64,000 nucleotides of DNA from Alviniconcha marisindica (taxonomy: Eukaryota > Mollusca > Gastropoda > Provannidae). The stretch spans positions 715,001-779,000 of the forward strand of contig JABMCL010000013.1 of assembly GCA_018857735.1 (NCBI GenBank), given 5' to 3'. The notes beneath the pieces were generated by a model that ran no database searches, was not told where the DNA came from, and saw only the letters and a list, made by a program, of their open reading frames with translations. A program made the translations under genes and the position numbers. Of this stretch, positions 18,701 to 27,476 are shown piece by piece. Numbering within the stretch: the first letter of the stretch is position 1; every line of letters starts with the position of its first letter.

Positions 18701-20828
18701 AGACGGAGAGAAAGGGAGGGAGACAGAAAACAAAGGGAGACGAAGAGAAAGAGGGAGACAGAAACCAAGGAGGGAGAGGAAGAGAGGGCGACAGAAAACA
18801 AGGAAGGAGAGGAAAAAGGGAGACTGAAAACAAGGAGGGAGAGGAAGAGAAAGAGAGGGCGACAGAAAACAAGGAGGGAGAGGAAGAGAAAGTGAGGGAG
18901 ACAGAAAACAAGGAGGGGAGGAAGAGAAAGTGAGGGAGACAGAAAACAAGGAGGGGAGGAAGAGAAAGAGAGGGAGACAGAAGACAAGGAGGGGAGGAAA
19001 AGAAAGAGAGCGAGACAGAAAACAAGGAGAGAAAGAGAGGGAGACAGAAAACATGGAGGGAGAGGAAGAGAAAGGGAGGGAGACCGAAAACATGGAGGGG
19101 AGGAAGAGAAAGAGAGGGAGACCGAAAACATGGAGGGGAGGAAGAGAGAGAGGGAGACAGAAAACATGGAGGGAGAGGAAGAGAAAGGGAGGGAGACCGA
19201 AAACATGGAGGGGAGGAAGAGAAAGAGAGGGAGACCGAAAACATGGAGGGGAGGAAGAGAAAGCGGGCAAAAGCGAAAAAAGAGGACGAGGGAGACGAAG
19301 AAATGGAGGAGAGGGATAGGAAGGGTTGGAGGTGAAGACGGAAAAAAGGAGAGAGAGTGGTGGCAAGGTGGTGAGCGGGGAAGAGCACATGGCGATAGAT
19401 AAATGCCAGCCAAACAGAAGCAGGCTGCGCACAGCCACTCCTGGTGTGTTGAGCAGAACGCTGCACAACAGCCACTGCGTCCTTTCTACACACCGCCATA
19501 CATGCCTAACACTAAGTCACTATACGCTATATCTGCCCACTGGAAGACTGAACCACAACTAGATCCGGGTACAGTTACCTGATGTTGAGGAGGGGTCGTG
19601 TTTTGTGCACCTGTACGTCACAGATGGGGCAGAACTTGCTGGACTCCAGGTAACGCACGATGCACGTGCGACAGACTGCACAAGAAAGACACGTGACGTG
19701 TCACACTCAAATTCAACAAAGATGGCGAAGCAGCAAGCAAGGCCGTTTCGTTCGCAAAGGCTGTACGGGATCAATACGCCCAAAGGAAACAACTTACTTG
19801 CACATGCACTCGGATCACGGCGTCTTGAACCGCACACGGTGTTACCGAAACCCATCTTTACTTACTGCTTTATAATTTGTGCTAAGGTAGACGATACCGT
19901 TAAACAATTCCACTTCGATTGTTTTAAAGATATATAGAGATATAACGCCGTTTCTACCGACTTATAGATTATACATCTTTGAAAGAATGGCAGTGTTCAA
20001 AAATGCCAGATACCTTAACAATAACACGCAGGAAATAATCTTCTGTTTTAACCATACAGAAGCCATAAGTTTATAACTCGGAAGTTACAATTCAGTCAAA
20101 GCAGTATTATCATGAATGCCAAATTCCGAACTTTACTGCGAACATGGTTCGGAGATTTAAAAAATAAAATATTTTAAAAAAAAGACAGAAAGACAAGCTG
20201 AACGCTAAAAACAGACCACACACACAGCGTCCAGCAAGTAAACCACAAACACAGCGTCCAGCAAGTAAACCACACACACAGCGTCCAGCAAGTAAACCAC
20301 ACGCACAGCGTCAAGCAAGTAAAGCACACACACAGTGTCAAATAAGTTAACCACACACACAGCGTCAAACAAGTAAACCACACACACAGCGTCAAGCAAG
20401 TAAACCGCACACACACACAGCGTCAAGCAAGTTAACCACACACACAGCGTCAAGCAAGTTAACCACACACACAGCGTCAAGCAAGTAAACCACACACACA
20501 GCGTCAAACAAGTAAACCACACGCACAGCGTCAAACAAGTTAACCACACACACAGCGTCAAACAAGTTAACCACACACACAGCGTCAAGCAAGTAAACAC
20601 ACACACAGTGTCAAACAAGTAAACCACACGCACAGCGTCAAACAAGTTAACCACACACACAGCGTCAAACAAGTTAACCACACACACAGCGTCAAACAAG
20701 TTAACCACACACTCACATGAGTGAAGACACTCAATGATGGTGGTGGCATCAATGAAGTAGCCCCCGCAGAGAACACACATGATGTGTGGATTCAGATCCG
20801 AAATTTTGAGTTTGGTGCAATGGTACAT
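10869..20828 (-). CDS. Psc/BMI1: Polycomb group RING finger protein, BMI1/PCGF2 (Psc) class, complete CDS in 8 exons
   Basis: Joined exons: 20828-20717, 19675-19579, 17789-17734, 17382-17232, 15602-15551, 13877-13794, 12858-12772 and 12224-10869. They total 1995 nt (664 aa plus stop), all phases agree, and every junction is AG/GT. Residues C18, C21, C34, H36, C39, C42, C53 and C56 form a C3HC4 RING with the same spacing as vertebrate BMI1. The runs [30 protein letters not shown] and [17 protein letters not shown] distinguish BMI1/PCGF2 from PCGF1, 3, 5 and 6. A RAWUL-type region spans about residues 125-225. Family knowledge: in PRC1 the RING pairs with RING1 to monoubiquitinate H2A, and RAWUL binds Polyhomeotic-type partners, in the nucleus. 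Odd: the tail from residue 214 is 451 aa, long compared with 326-aa BMI1 but reminiscent of fly Psc. 5' UTR exons and promoter were not located. Confidence 0.95.
12410..12572. repeat. (GT)n/(GC) alternating purine-pyrimidine tract in PCGF intron 7
   Basis: GTGCGCACGCGCGTGCGTGT-like runs, a 50-bp GT core and GCGCGC blocks. The long alternating tract is Z-DNA-prone. It sits between exons 7 and 8. Confidence 0.9.
12772..12858 (-). CDS. Psc/BMI1: PCGF exon 7: RAWUL core
   Basis: An 87-nt phase-0 exon encoding [20 protein letters not shown] and VTFIYSWNR, matching IDVMYEEEPLKDYYTLMD and IAYIYTWRR of BMI1. Acceptor TTGCAG, donor GTACGT. A (CA)n tract lies directly upstream of the acceptor (12865-12916). 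Confidence 0.95.
13086..13222. repeat. (GA)n and (GT)n microsatellites in PCGF intron 6
   Basis: GA to 13110, GACA variants, then (GT)n 13164-13222. Confidence 0.95.
13794..13877 (-). CDS. Psc/BMI1: PCGF exon 6: RAWUL core
   Basis: An 84-nt phase-0 exon encoding [20 protein letters not shown] and FALSEKYQ, matching [20 protein letters not shown] of BMI1. Acceptor CTGCAG, donor GTAGGT. Its 5' end and acceptor are the first unit of a tandem array extending to 14095 (see the findings). Confidence 0.95.
13852..14095. repeat. Four-unit tandem array duplicating PCGF exon 6 start and its splice acceptor
   Basis: Units 13852-13914, 13915-13971, 13972-14028 and 14029-14095 (57-67 bp) share GACGTCGGAGGGACACAGCA, GATGACGCAAACACTGATTA and CAAACGTGCAA. 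The first unit contains the real acceptor and first codons of exon 6. The fourth keeps a near-copy of the acceptor. Confidence 0.9.
14317..14640 (-). mobile_element. tRNA-derived SINE family B
   Basis: On the minus strand the right end reads GGGAGCGGGAATAGCTCAGT (tRNA 5' end with A box), and 30-odd bases later GGGTTCGAGGAGC (B-box-like). The body includes GTTACCGCAGTAGCACGTGA and CAAAAGCGCAGGTGGCGGGT. It is homologous to 59896-60270 across its length. Confidence 0.7.
14780..14874 (+). mobile_element. Retroelement 3' tail with (ATT)n
   Basis: GAAGTGCTCTGAGCCAGTCT, then GGGCGCTATATAAATG and ATTATTATTATT. This GCGCTATATAAAT-ATT ending is common at SINE/LINE 3' ends in animals. The start cannot be placed. 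Confidence 0.5.
15551..15602 (-). CDS. Psc/BMI1: PCGF exon 5: small RAWUL linker exon
   Basis: A 52-nt exon between acceptor CTCAG and donor GTAGGC. With the incoming CC it encodes [18 protein letters not shown]. It has little homology of its own. It is called because both splice sites are good, its phase is exactly what the flanking exons require, and it sits where the variable RAWUL loop of BMI1 falls, just before (K)YLLCP. Confidence 0.82.
16330..16617 (+). pseudogene. THAP-type zinc finger fragment (95 codons) in PCGF intron 4
   Basis: The ORF reads [20 protein letters not shown] onward. The THAP C2CH ligands are all present: C5 and C10, then C56 and H59 in CSEHF. The conserved Pro25 (HELP) and Trp35 (RRKWIKYI) are there too. 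THAP domains bind DNA and are found in P-element-like transposases and host proteins. The usual closing AVPTIF box is missing: the frame runs through MGFASKLT into unrelated sequence at a 32-bp imperfect palindrome and stops. It lies antisense within a PCGF intron. It is most likely a mobile-element-derived fragment. A first exon of a spliced gene is possible, but no good donor was identified. Confidence 0.7.
16482..16685 (-). pseudogene. Possible P2X7-cytoplasmic-domain-like N-terminal fragment, opposing the THAP fragment
   Basis: The minus-strand ORF starts [20 protein letters not shown] and contains [11 protein letters not shown]. Acidic-Ser N-termini followed by a PYxFEP motif resemble the start of invertebrate P2X7-like repeat-family proteins, as I remember them. 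The frame then crosses the palindrome, where it repeats the NPM-MGFAK peptide of the THAP side only because the DNA is self-complementary, and ends. No Cys-rich continuation is seen, so it is broken or chimeric. Confidence 0.4.
16525..16556. repeat. 32-bp imperfect palindrome joining two convergent gene fragments
   Basis: The arms GCAAATCCCATG and CATGGGGTTTGC are inverted copies with one mismatch around an 8-bp centre. It marks the point where the THAP fragment meets the opposite-strand P2X7-like fragment. Confidence 0.8.
17232..17382 (-). CDS. Psc/BMI1: PCGF exon 4: linker and start of RAWUL
   Basis: The acceptor TTGCAG is followed by AGGAGATGAGG. With the G from the preceding exon this reads [14 protein letters not shown], the counterpart of EMKRRRDFYAAHP in BMI1. 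It ends in [12 protein letters not shown], matching the first RAWUL strand (IISLSIEF in BMI1), then CC and donor GTAAGC. The part between is divergent and CpG-rich. Confidence 0.92.
17734..17789 (-). CDS. Psc/BMI1: PCGF exon 3: [17 protein letters not shown] segment
   Basis: A 56-nt exon between acceptor GTGCAG and donor GTGAGC. It encodes the most family-diagnostic linker after the RING, residues 71-88, which is nearly identical to vertebrate BMI1/MEL18. Both overhangs are single bases and agree with the neighbouring exons. Confidence 0.95.
18420..19390. repeat. ~1-kb polypurine/polypyrimidine array in PCGF intron 2
   Basis: The plus strand is almost all purine. From about 18890 a 38-bp unit is clear: AAAGAGAGGGAGACCGAAAA + CATGGAGGGGAGGAAGAG. 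The minus strand is open in all three frames for ~350 codons only because C/T-only codons cannot be stops. Confidence 0.92.
19579..19675 (-). CDS. Psc/BMI1: PCGF exon 2: second half of RING
   Basis: The acceptor TGCAG precedes TC, which completes Phe38. The exon then supplies C39, C42, C53 and C56 and the following [12 protein letters not shown] segment. It ends with a two-base overhang AG before donor GTAACT, and the next exon completes Arg70. Length is 97 nt. Confidence 0.95.
20213..20712. repeat. 27-bp minisatellite abutting PCGF exon 1 donor
   Basis: Unit AACCACACACACAGCGTCAA + ACAAGTT, about 18 copies. The right end is four bases from the exon-1 donor. The unit is 9 codons, so the minus strand reads V-C-V-V-N/Y-L-F/L-D-A repeats in frame with exon 1. 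Confidence 0.92.
20717..20828 (-). CDS. Psc/BMI1: PCGF exon 1 (coding): start and first half of RING
   Basis: ATG at 20828-20826 begins [15 protein letters not shown], matching the BMI1 N-terminus in register. It carries the first zinc ligands C18, C21, C34 and H36. It ends with a one-base overhang before donor GTGAGT. A CAG lies just upstream of the ATG (in CTCAGCAGG), so this exon may be preceded by a separate 5' UTR exon. An upstream in-frame GTG is not needed. The donor opens directly into a 27-bp minisatellite. Confidence 0.94.
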
Positions 20829-20934
20829 CCTGCTGAGCACGCCTTGTCCACGACAGCCACCTTGTTTTTGCCTGCACCTTCACTCGGTCAATCCACACGG
20901 CACTGGACAAAGAAATCATAATAATTAATAATTG

Positions 20935-20937
<3 letters not shown>

Positions 20938-21006
<69 letters not shown>

Positions 21007-21008
21007 GC
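20938..21008. repeat. (CA)n microsatellite upstream of PCGF exon 1
   Basis: About 70 bp of CA, 110 bp 5' of the PCGF ATG in gene orientation. Confidence 0.96.
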
Positions 21009-21704
21009 ACACAGAGAAGCACCGGCACACATGAGCATTCTTACCATACAAAGCTTAATTTACGTAGCTTAAAATGGGCAGCAAACAGAGACTCGAGGTG
21101 GATGAAGACAGCAGCATGGAACAGAAAACAGGGTAGATCTACAGTTTTGGGAAAAGAAATGATTTTAGATTACATTTGAATGAGTCTAGAGAGGGTTTCA
21201 AATCAAAGACTGAAAACACCTGTGCAGTAATTCAGTGTGAAATGAAATCACTATCTCAACGAGGAATCATAATAATAATAAAAACAAATAATAAGAAATA
21301 TCCGCGGGATCATGCAACATGGAAATCCCTATGAAAATATAAGGTATCTCTGTTGCTGCATATATTCTATCAAAGTATACCGGACTTGGGATCGTTAATT
21401 GAACGTCTTTGATTGCATATTTTAACGACTTCAAAATAAATTGGCATTTCACACTACAGTATCAAGTCTATTATTTTGAAAAGATCTGTTTATGCAATGT
21501 AGCTGTAAATGTTGACCAAACCAGATTTATGTCGTTTGACTTCAGTATTAGTTGGAACAAATTACAGAGAAAAAGATTTATTCTTCCTTTGAAGCTATCC
21601 TGCACCTTTGAAAACGCATTGCTATTAGTGTTACCAAGACATATAAGACATGAACGTGTAAAGAGAGAAAACACCAACATATTATTTAATTATTTATTTC
21701 TGAG

Positions 21705-21717
21705 GGAGGGAGGGAGG

Positions 21718-21783
<66 letters not shown>
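21705..21783. repeat. (GGGA)n(GA)n microsatellite
   Basis: Short GGGA run then about 60 bp of GA. Confidence 0.96.
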
Positions 21784-21786
<3 letters not shown>

Positions 21787-22974
21787 CTGCTTCGAGTACG
21801 GGTAAACTTTAAATGCTACTAAAATCAATAGCTTTTATTCAATTGCACATAAATTAATTTTAATTTTTTGTTGATAAACACTCCACCATGGATGTCTGGA
21901 CAGGTTGTGGAAAAACAAAACAACAGTAAAACTGGAAGTCAACAGTTTGGCAGACAGACTTCTGCCAGCAGGTGAATGACGCAAAGCTACACTCTGACGT
22001 TGTCCAGGCGTAAGTTAACAAGGTTAGTCGCCTTGTCAACTACTCCAGTCTTTAAAAAAAAAAATTTTTTAAAGCGTGCTGGGGGTGGGGGGCGCTCTGA
22101 TAACTGGACTCAGCTAAAAGAACATTAATTTCTGCATCCACATCCACGGTACCCATCGCAGGGCTACTCGACTTCACCCGCGTAACTAGCAGTTAGACCG
22201 TTCCGACACCCCTATGATTGTACAATCTGAGTGTAGTTAAGTGTACAGTTCAGCTGAGGCTGGTGGGGGGGAGGGGGAGGGGGGGGGGAGGAGTCGTTTC
22301 CAGCTTCCGATAAAAGCCAACGTTAAAGTGGGTTCTGTTGTTGTTTTGTTCGTTTTGGGGAGCCACTGAAGGTACGTAGAACCAGGCTGCCTCACATGAG
22401 TGAGTGAAAGACAGCCTTTGGGAAAGGGCCTCATAAACAATTATTACCATAATTACTAGTACTACCAATTAATGCTGCTTTATGCAAGTACCCCCCCCCC
22501 CCTCCCCCTCCCATTCTTGTACCGCAAAGCTCATCGGGGAGGGGGGGGGGGGGGATAAACTCGCAGGTTAGCAGGCACTCTCGGAGCGTCAGGGAAGCGC
22601 TTCTGTCATTCCCCCCAAAAGATCCCAAGAAAGCGTTTCCCGAAAGAATTTCCCGAAAGGGTCCGATTAATAAGCCAAGGTATGTTTTCCACAAAGCGGG
22701 AACTACGTTTGGAAGCTCTGGATCCCCAGTATATTGGCAATGTGTAGCAAGGATTGTCGCCGTGCGCCTCCAAATACCCCCCGTTGTGTACCTAAACACT
22801 GGAAGTCACTGATACTGTCAGTATACAAGTATGTTTCTCTGTTCACTTTGTCTGCACTAGTCTTGTTAATACTAATGCAATACACGTAGTACATCAACAC
22901 ACCTAGTTTGGTTGCAAAGATGTCAGTGGTATAGCAAATATAGGACTGACAAACATTCAGTGAAGTTTTGATCC

Positions 22975-23262
22975 CAATCTTCACTGTGACCTCGATCTTC
23001 CAAAGTTTTTACAATACACTCCGGCTTATGATCAATGATGGTATAGCACCAAACTGGGTTTGACTACAAATGGATCAGCATTACATGAAGTTCTGAACCT
23101 TCACTGTGACCATGACCTTGAACACAGCAAAGAAATTCTTTTCACAAAGCACTTCGGCTTATCATGATGCACCATACGACTGTATTTGGTTGCAAAAGGG
23201 TCCGCAGTTACGATAGAAACAGTCACATTTAGATCCTATGAGCCCTCACTATGACCTTGACC
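22975..23262. repeat. Dispersed 'TGACCTTGACCTT' repeat, left part, split by the TIR element
   Basis: Repeating modules of GTGACCTTGACCTT, CACTTCGGCTTAT, ATGATGCACCA and TTTGGTTGCAAAAGG alternate every ~150 bp. The same module order is found at 25161-25640 and 57480-58130. Confidence 0.7.
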
Positions 23263-23265
23263 TTA

Positions 23266-25157
23266 AAGGGCCCAGAAAGGCAGTTTTTTGGTGCAAAGGA
23301 ACGTTGAAAATCGACCCATTATGAAAATCTTGTGCACAACATAAATGATGACCTTTAAATCTCATAAAATGTCACTGCCATGAAAATAAGTATGTTTTCG
23401 GAGGAAGAAATGCATGCCGATCAGGCCGAGTTTCGTCAGCATGTTTTACTCTCAAATTTCGCGCGAGATCTGTGACGTAGGTTTCTGACGTCAGTCCCAG
23501 GAGCTGAGGGAATGGCGAATGTGCGCTAACAAGGAAAAGACAGAAAGTCTAACATGAATGCCTACGGCAGGAAAGGCCGTGAAAAAAGAAACTGTACACA
23601 GATGCCTGTGACAAAGAAAGAACAGTCCACAAATGACTGTGGCAAAGAAAGAAAGAACAAACTATAAATGGTGGTGGCAAACGGGAAAATGGCTGCCCTA
23701 ATCAGGCAAGCAAACAGCCGACACCAAACGAAAGAAACAAAACAGCTGAACCCATCTCAAAAACCCAAAAGGTGGCCTACCTGCAAGCCTAAGGTGGGGA
23801 AAACAACAACAACGAAATCACAACAGTCTAATAGACTACTGTCTGCATCAAATGAGTGGACGAATACAACCAAAGCCATAAGAGCACAGAAGCAAAAAAT
23901 AACCGTGTCAATGAAAAACAGATGAAAAGCCAAACTAACTATAACTAACCTTAACTCTAACTCTAACCCCTCACTAACCCGGCCACCATCTAGAAAAACA
24001 AAGGCTGCAGACTGGAAAAGCAAATCGCTAATCAGGACTGCACTGTATGACCAAGCATCGGGATGTAAACAAATGCAGACAAAAAGACAAATGCAAAATG
24101 GCTGCCCTAATCAGGCAAGCTAACAGCGGGTACGAAATGGCCAACAAGCCACATATAAAAAAGAAATAAGATATATTGGAAGAGAAGAAACAAACAAACT
24201 TTCTAAAAAGAAAGAGGAGGCAGGAAATGGCAGTGAGCAACGTGACAAAGGCTGGAAACACGTAATCCGTGTACACGATACAATTACCCACTTAGAAGTG
24301 ACTACAACGGCTGGGCAGCAGACGCTCACGAACTACCCCACACAAAGAAAGACTGAGCGGTCTCGTTAAACCTCGAGACTACACTCATCACTAGTACATC
24401 GTAAAAGAACGATATAACTCGAGAAGAGAAACAAAAGGGCAAGCAAGGAGAAAAAACAGTGAATGGCAAGTATCTGTCACTAGCCCAACCCCAAACCCTA
24501 ACCCGGGGAGGCCACGAAATCGCTAGTCTACTGAACTAGAACGAACAAAACTTGTTCATCTTTATATATGATAAAACAAACAAGGAAAAATTGGCAAAAA
24601 ATAAAACACCCAATAAAAGAGGCTCCTGATGAGGTCAAACGTGTTGTGAAACTGAAAGCTATGGCAAACACATCGAAAAAGACCGAAACGCCAATGCACC
24701 TAACAAGGCTCGAGAAAGATGGAATGACAAGGGGGAAATAAACAATGGCCCAACTGCTGGCAATGGCGTCGGAGCTTCATCCCTGGAGATTCAAACTGGA
24801 ATTTTGTCCAAGTCGGTTACCCTGTGGACTTCAAATCCAATCGAGCGAAATCAAACGCTTCAGAGGGACGACTTCCACGTTTGGCTGCTGTCCTCTCTCA
24901 CGTCACTGCCTGACCTTTGACCAATCTCGGGGAATCTCGCATTCAAACTGGCGCTGGTTTTCAAAACGTACAGCTGACCGTCTTTTCCGACCTTTTTGCC
25001 AAAATAAACACATTACAGCCTAATCGAAGCCCTGAAAAAGTGTTAAACAAGTGAGTAACAGACTGTTTCTTCTTTTCGAACGTTAGTACGAACCTATATG
25101 TTGTTTTGAAACGATTTGGAGCGATTTTGTACCCCAAAACTGCCTTTCTAGGCCCTT
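23266..25157. mobile_element. 1.9-kb TIR DNA transposon, non-autonomous, TTA target duplication
   Basis: The left end AAGGGCCCAGAAAGGCAGTT and the right end, read inverted, AAGGGCCTAGAAAGGCAGTT match over more than 20 bp. TTA flanks both ends (23263-23265 and 25158-25160). Removing the element rejoins GACC-TTA-AGATAGCAAC, the sequence seen in an uninterrupted relative near 57985. A 3-bp TTA duplication with GG/CC-rich ends suggests PIF/Harbinger; a 4-bp TTAA reading is also possible. No transposase ORF. A ~34-bp internal direct repeat (AATGGCTGCCCTAATCAGGC) occurs at 23689 and 24098. Confidence 0.75.
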
Positions 25158-25640
25158 TTAAGATAGCAACACATTATATTTTCGCACGATACTCCGGTTT
25201 ACCATAATGCATCACCATACTACATTTGGTGACAAAAGATTCAGCGGTTCTGAAGACGTCCGCTCAAACACTTTAGTTTTGAACCTCCTCTGTGACCTTG
25301 ACACTGAACACAGCAATACAGTATTTTCACTGGACACTTTGATTTATGGTCTACCATCAAAGGAAGTTTGGCTGCAAAAGAATCATTAGCTCAGAAGACA
25401 TAGTAAAAACGATCACATTTGGATTAACGAAGCCAAGGTCAGTGATCTTGACCCTGAAGATAACAAGCCAGATTTTCGCACCACACAGGGGCCCCATGAT
25501 GATGCACCACCATATCTAGCTTTGTTACAAAAGGTTGAGCGGTTCAGAAGATAACATCCCCAAAGAAGTTCAGACAGACGGACACATGATCCCCCCCCCC
25601 CCCCCCCAGTTACATTTACAGGAGTCTGACTAGCTACGTA
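25158..25640. repeat. Dispersed 'TGACCTTGACCTT' repeat, right part
   Basis: Continues the repeat broken at 23262. It ends with GTTCAGACAGACGGACACAT followed by a poly-C run, the same end as the copy at 57480-58130. Confidence 0.7.
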
Positions 25641-25815
25641 TGGAATTAACAATCCTTGCATATGTGCATTATTTCGCTAATGACTTTCGTCAAGTAAAAT
25701 TAAGCAGAAGCTGAAAGAGGATTTGTATTTGTTCCTCTGCACACAGAGCAACATTTCATGAAGTAAAACTAAAATGGAAGATTTGGTGTAGCTTATTAAC
25801 GTATGTTGTTATCTG

Positions 25816-25985
25816 GATAATAATAATATTTTATATAGCGCCTCAACAACAATTATATGAGCTCTTAGCGCTGTACAGATCAACAAATGCAATAAAACAC
25901 ACATCAATATGTTACTTAAATTAGCCTAAAACAACAATTTAAAAAGATAAATTATCTCTATCTATACATATTTCAATGCACGCAT

Positions 25986-26038
<53 letters not shown>

Positions 26039-26455
26039 AACTCGCACGCACGCACGCGCGCACCCTCCCACCCACACACACACACACACCCACCCACACA
26101 CACACACACACAAACAAACTACACGCGTACATCCACGTGTGCATCCATAACGGAGTATATCACTTTGAGAACACGTAGCTTATTTAAAACATTAAAAAAA
26201 CAATCAGTACCTAATCACAGACAAATAAAAGCAGCATAACTAAAACAGTGTGTTCAGCGTTGTTTTCAGGTTAAATAAAATAAAATTTGATAAAACATTA
26301 AATAAATTTAACACTAGTAATAAAACAATTATACGTAATTCATTTGCTGTACACCCTTTCTCCTCTCTCTAAATGAAATAAAATATGATAAAGGATAATA
26401 AATTTAAAACCAGTAATAAAACAATCATACATAATTCATCCGTTGTGTGCCTTTT
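25816..26455 (-). mobile_element. Probable LINE 3' UTR and tail adjoining the RT fragment
   Basis: On the minus strand this follows the RT fragment and ends in GGCGCTATATAAAATATTATTATTATCC. A (CA)n/(GT)n tract occupies 25990-26115, and a ~90-bp tandem duplication (AGTAATAAAACAAT-type) lies at 26270-26450. Assigned by position and by analogy with the better LINE 3' end at 44720-45187. Confidence 0.45.
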
Positions 26456-26720
26456 AGCTTTGACCCAATGGTAATCAGTTCAGTTCTGTCATCGTTCATC
26501 TTAAGTTTATTTCCTTCCATCCAGACACCCACTTCTTCTGTGCTAAATGTCATGTCTCTAACCAGGCTAGAAAACTCTGAAGGTGCAGCTGAATCATGTA
26601 GCTGCGAATCATCAGCAAAATAAATGGAAAGTGGTACCTAACTCCTGGATAACACAGCCCAGGGGTTGGGTATACATGGTGAACAAAATGGGTTCAAGGA
26701 CCAAACCCTTCAGATCAACC
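26456..26720 (-). pseudogene. LINE reverse transcriptase fragment with one-base frameshift
   Basis: The minus strand reads KGLVLEPILFTMYTQPLG, then FHLF. After one extra T it reads ADDSQLHDSAAPSEFSSLV and later KLKMNDDRTELITIGSK. This is the palm of a non-LTR retrotransposon RT (CR1/L2-like type): the GSVLGPILF motif followed by the catalytic [YF]ADD box. The extra base falls just before ADD. No complete ORF remains. The 3' continuation toward 25816 holds a (CA)n tract and ends in an ATT-type tail, as in the other LINE tail at 44720. Confidence 0.8.
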
Positions 26721-27060
26721 TAATATAACTTTTGCAAAAAGACTTTAAATAAAAGGAAGATGAAGTTTAAGCACAGCTATAACTGACAGTGTTCTGATCA
26801 AATGAAAGACGAAACTGAGTGAATAAATGAACGAACACCCATGTATACTGAAATTTTCAACTCCCCTTACAAAAACTCCGCGATATAGTTCAGGTACACG
26901 TATACAATTAGTAACAACAGGTACACAGGCGCTAATGTCCGGACTGGCGCTACCAAAATAGCATTCTTTTTCTTCTTTTTGCATCACGTCATCATCAAAC
27001 AAACGTAAGTTTGAATTTTAAAAAATGAAGCAAGATTGGCTGCTAGTGTTCTAAAACAAG

Positions 27061-27476
27061 ATCCAAACACATAAAGGTTAAAAAGAACGCTATTTATTAT
27101 TACAAAAACAACATGCGAATTTTCGGGGTAATCACCTTTTTCACGTTACAAAACAACAATTAAACGGTGAAAATGAGATGTAGCATACTTATCTGCTTTT
27201 GGTTGAGCTGTTTTGATGTTAAGTGCTCAGCATTCATCCAAGCATTGGACACCAAAACAACATAACACAGCTCAACCAAAAGCAAATAAGTATCCTAAAT
27301 CTCATTTTTCACCATTTAACTTGTTTAAGCGTTGTTTTGAAGCTTGAAAAAGGGAATTACCCCGAAAATTTGAATGTTGTATCTTGTCACAATAAATAAA
27401 CCTTTTAATTTTAGGTCGAAGTGTAGACAAAACAAGCAAGTAGTTAACTGCTTTTTTACCTTTTATGTGTTTGGAT
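27061..27476. mobile_element. Foldback (long inverted repeat) element, copy 1
   Basis: The outer arms ATCCAAACACATAAA (27061-27075) and TTTATGTGTTTGGAT (27462-27476) are exact inverses. Inner arms of ~130 bp pair CGGGGTAATCACCTTTTTC with its inverse GAAAAAGGGAATTACCCCG, and TGCTTTTGGTTGAGCTG with its inverse. The loop is about 60 bp. No ORF. Confidence 0.8.

Noticed and set aside
18364..19499. Three overlapping minus-strand ORFs of ~350 codons (Ser/Leu/Pro/Phe-rich)
   Set aside because: They are the three frames of a polypyrimidine strand. C/T-only codons cannot form stops, so openness carries no coding signal.
23935..23985. Telomere-like CTAACC repeats
   Set aside because: Only a few degenerate units (CTAACCTTAACTCTAACTC) inside a DNA transposon; no array.
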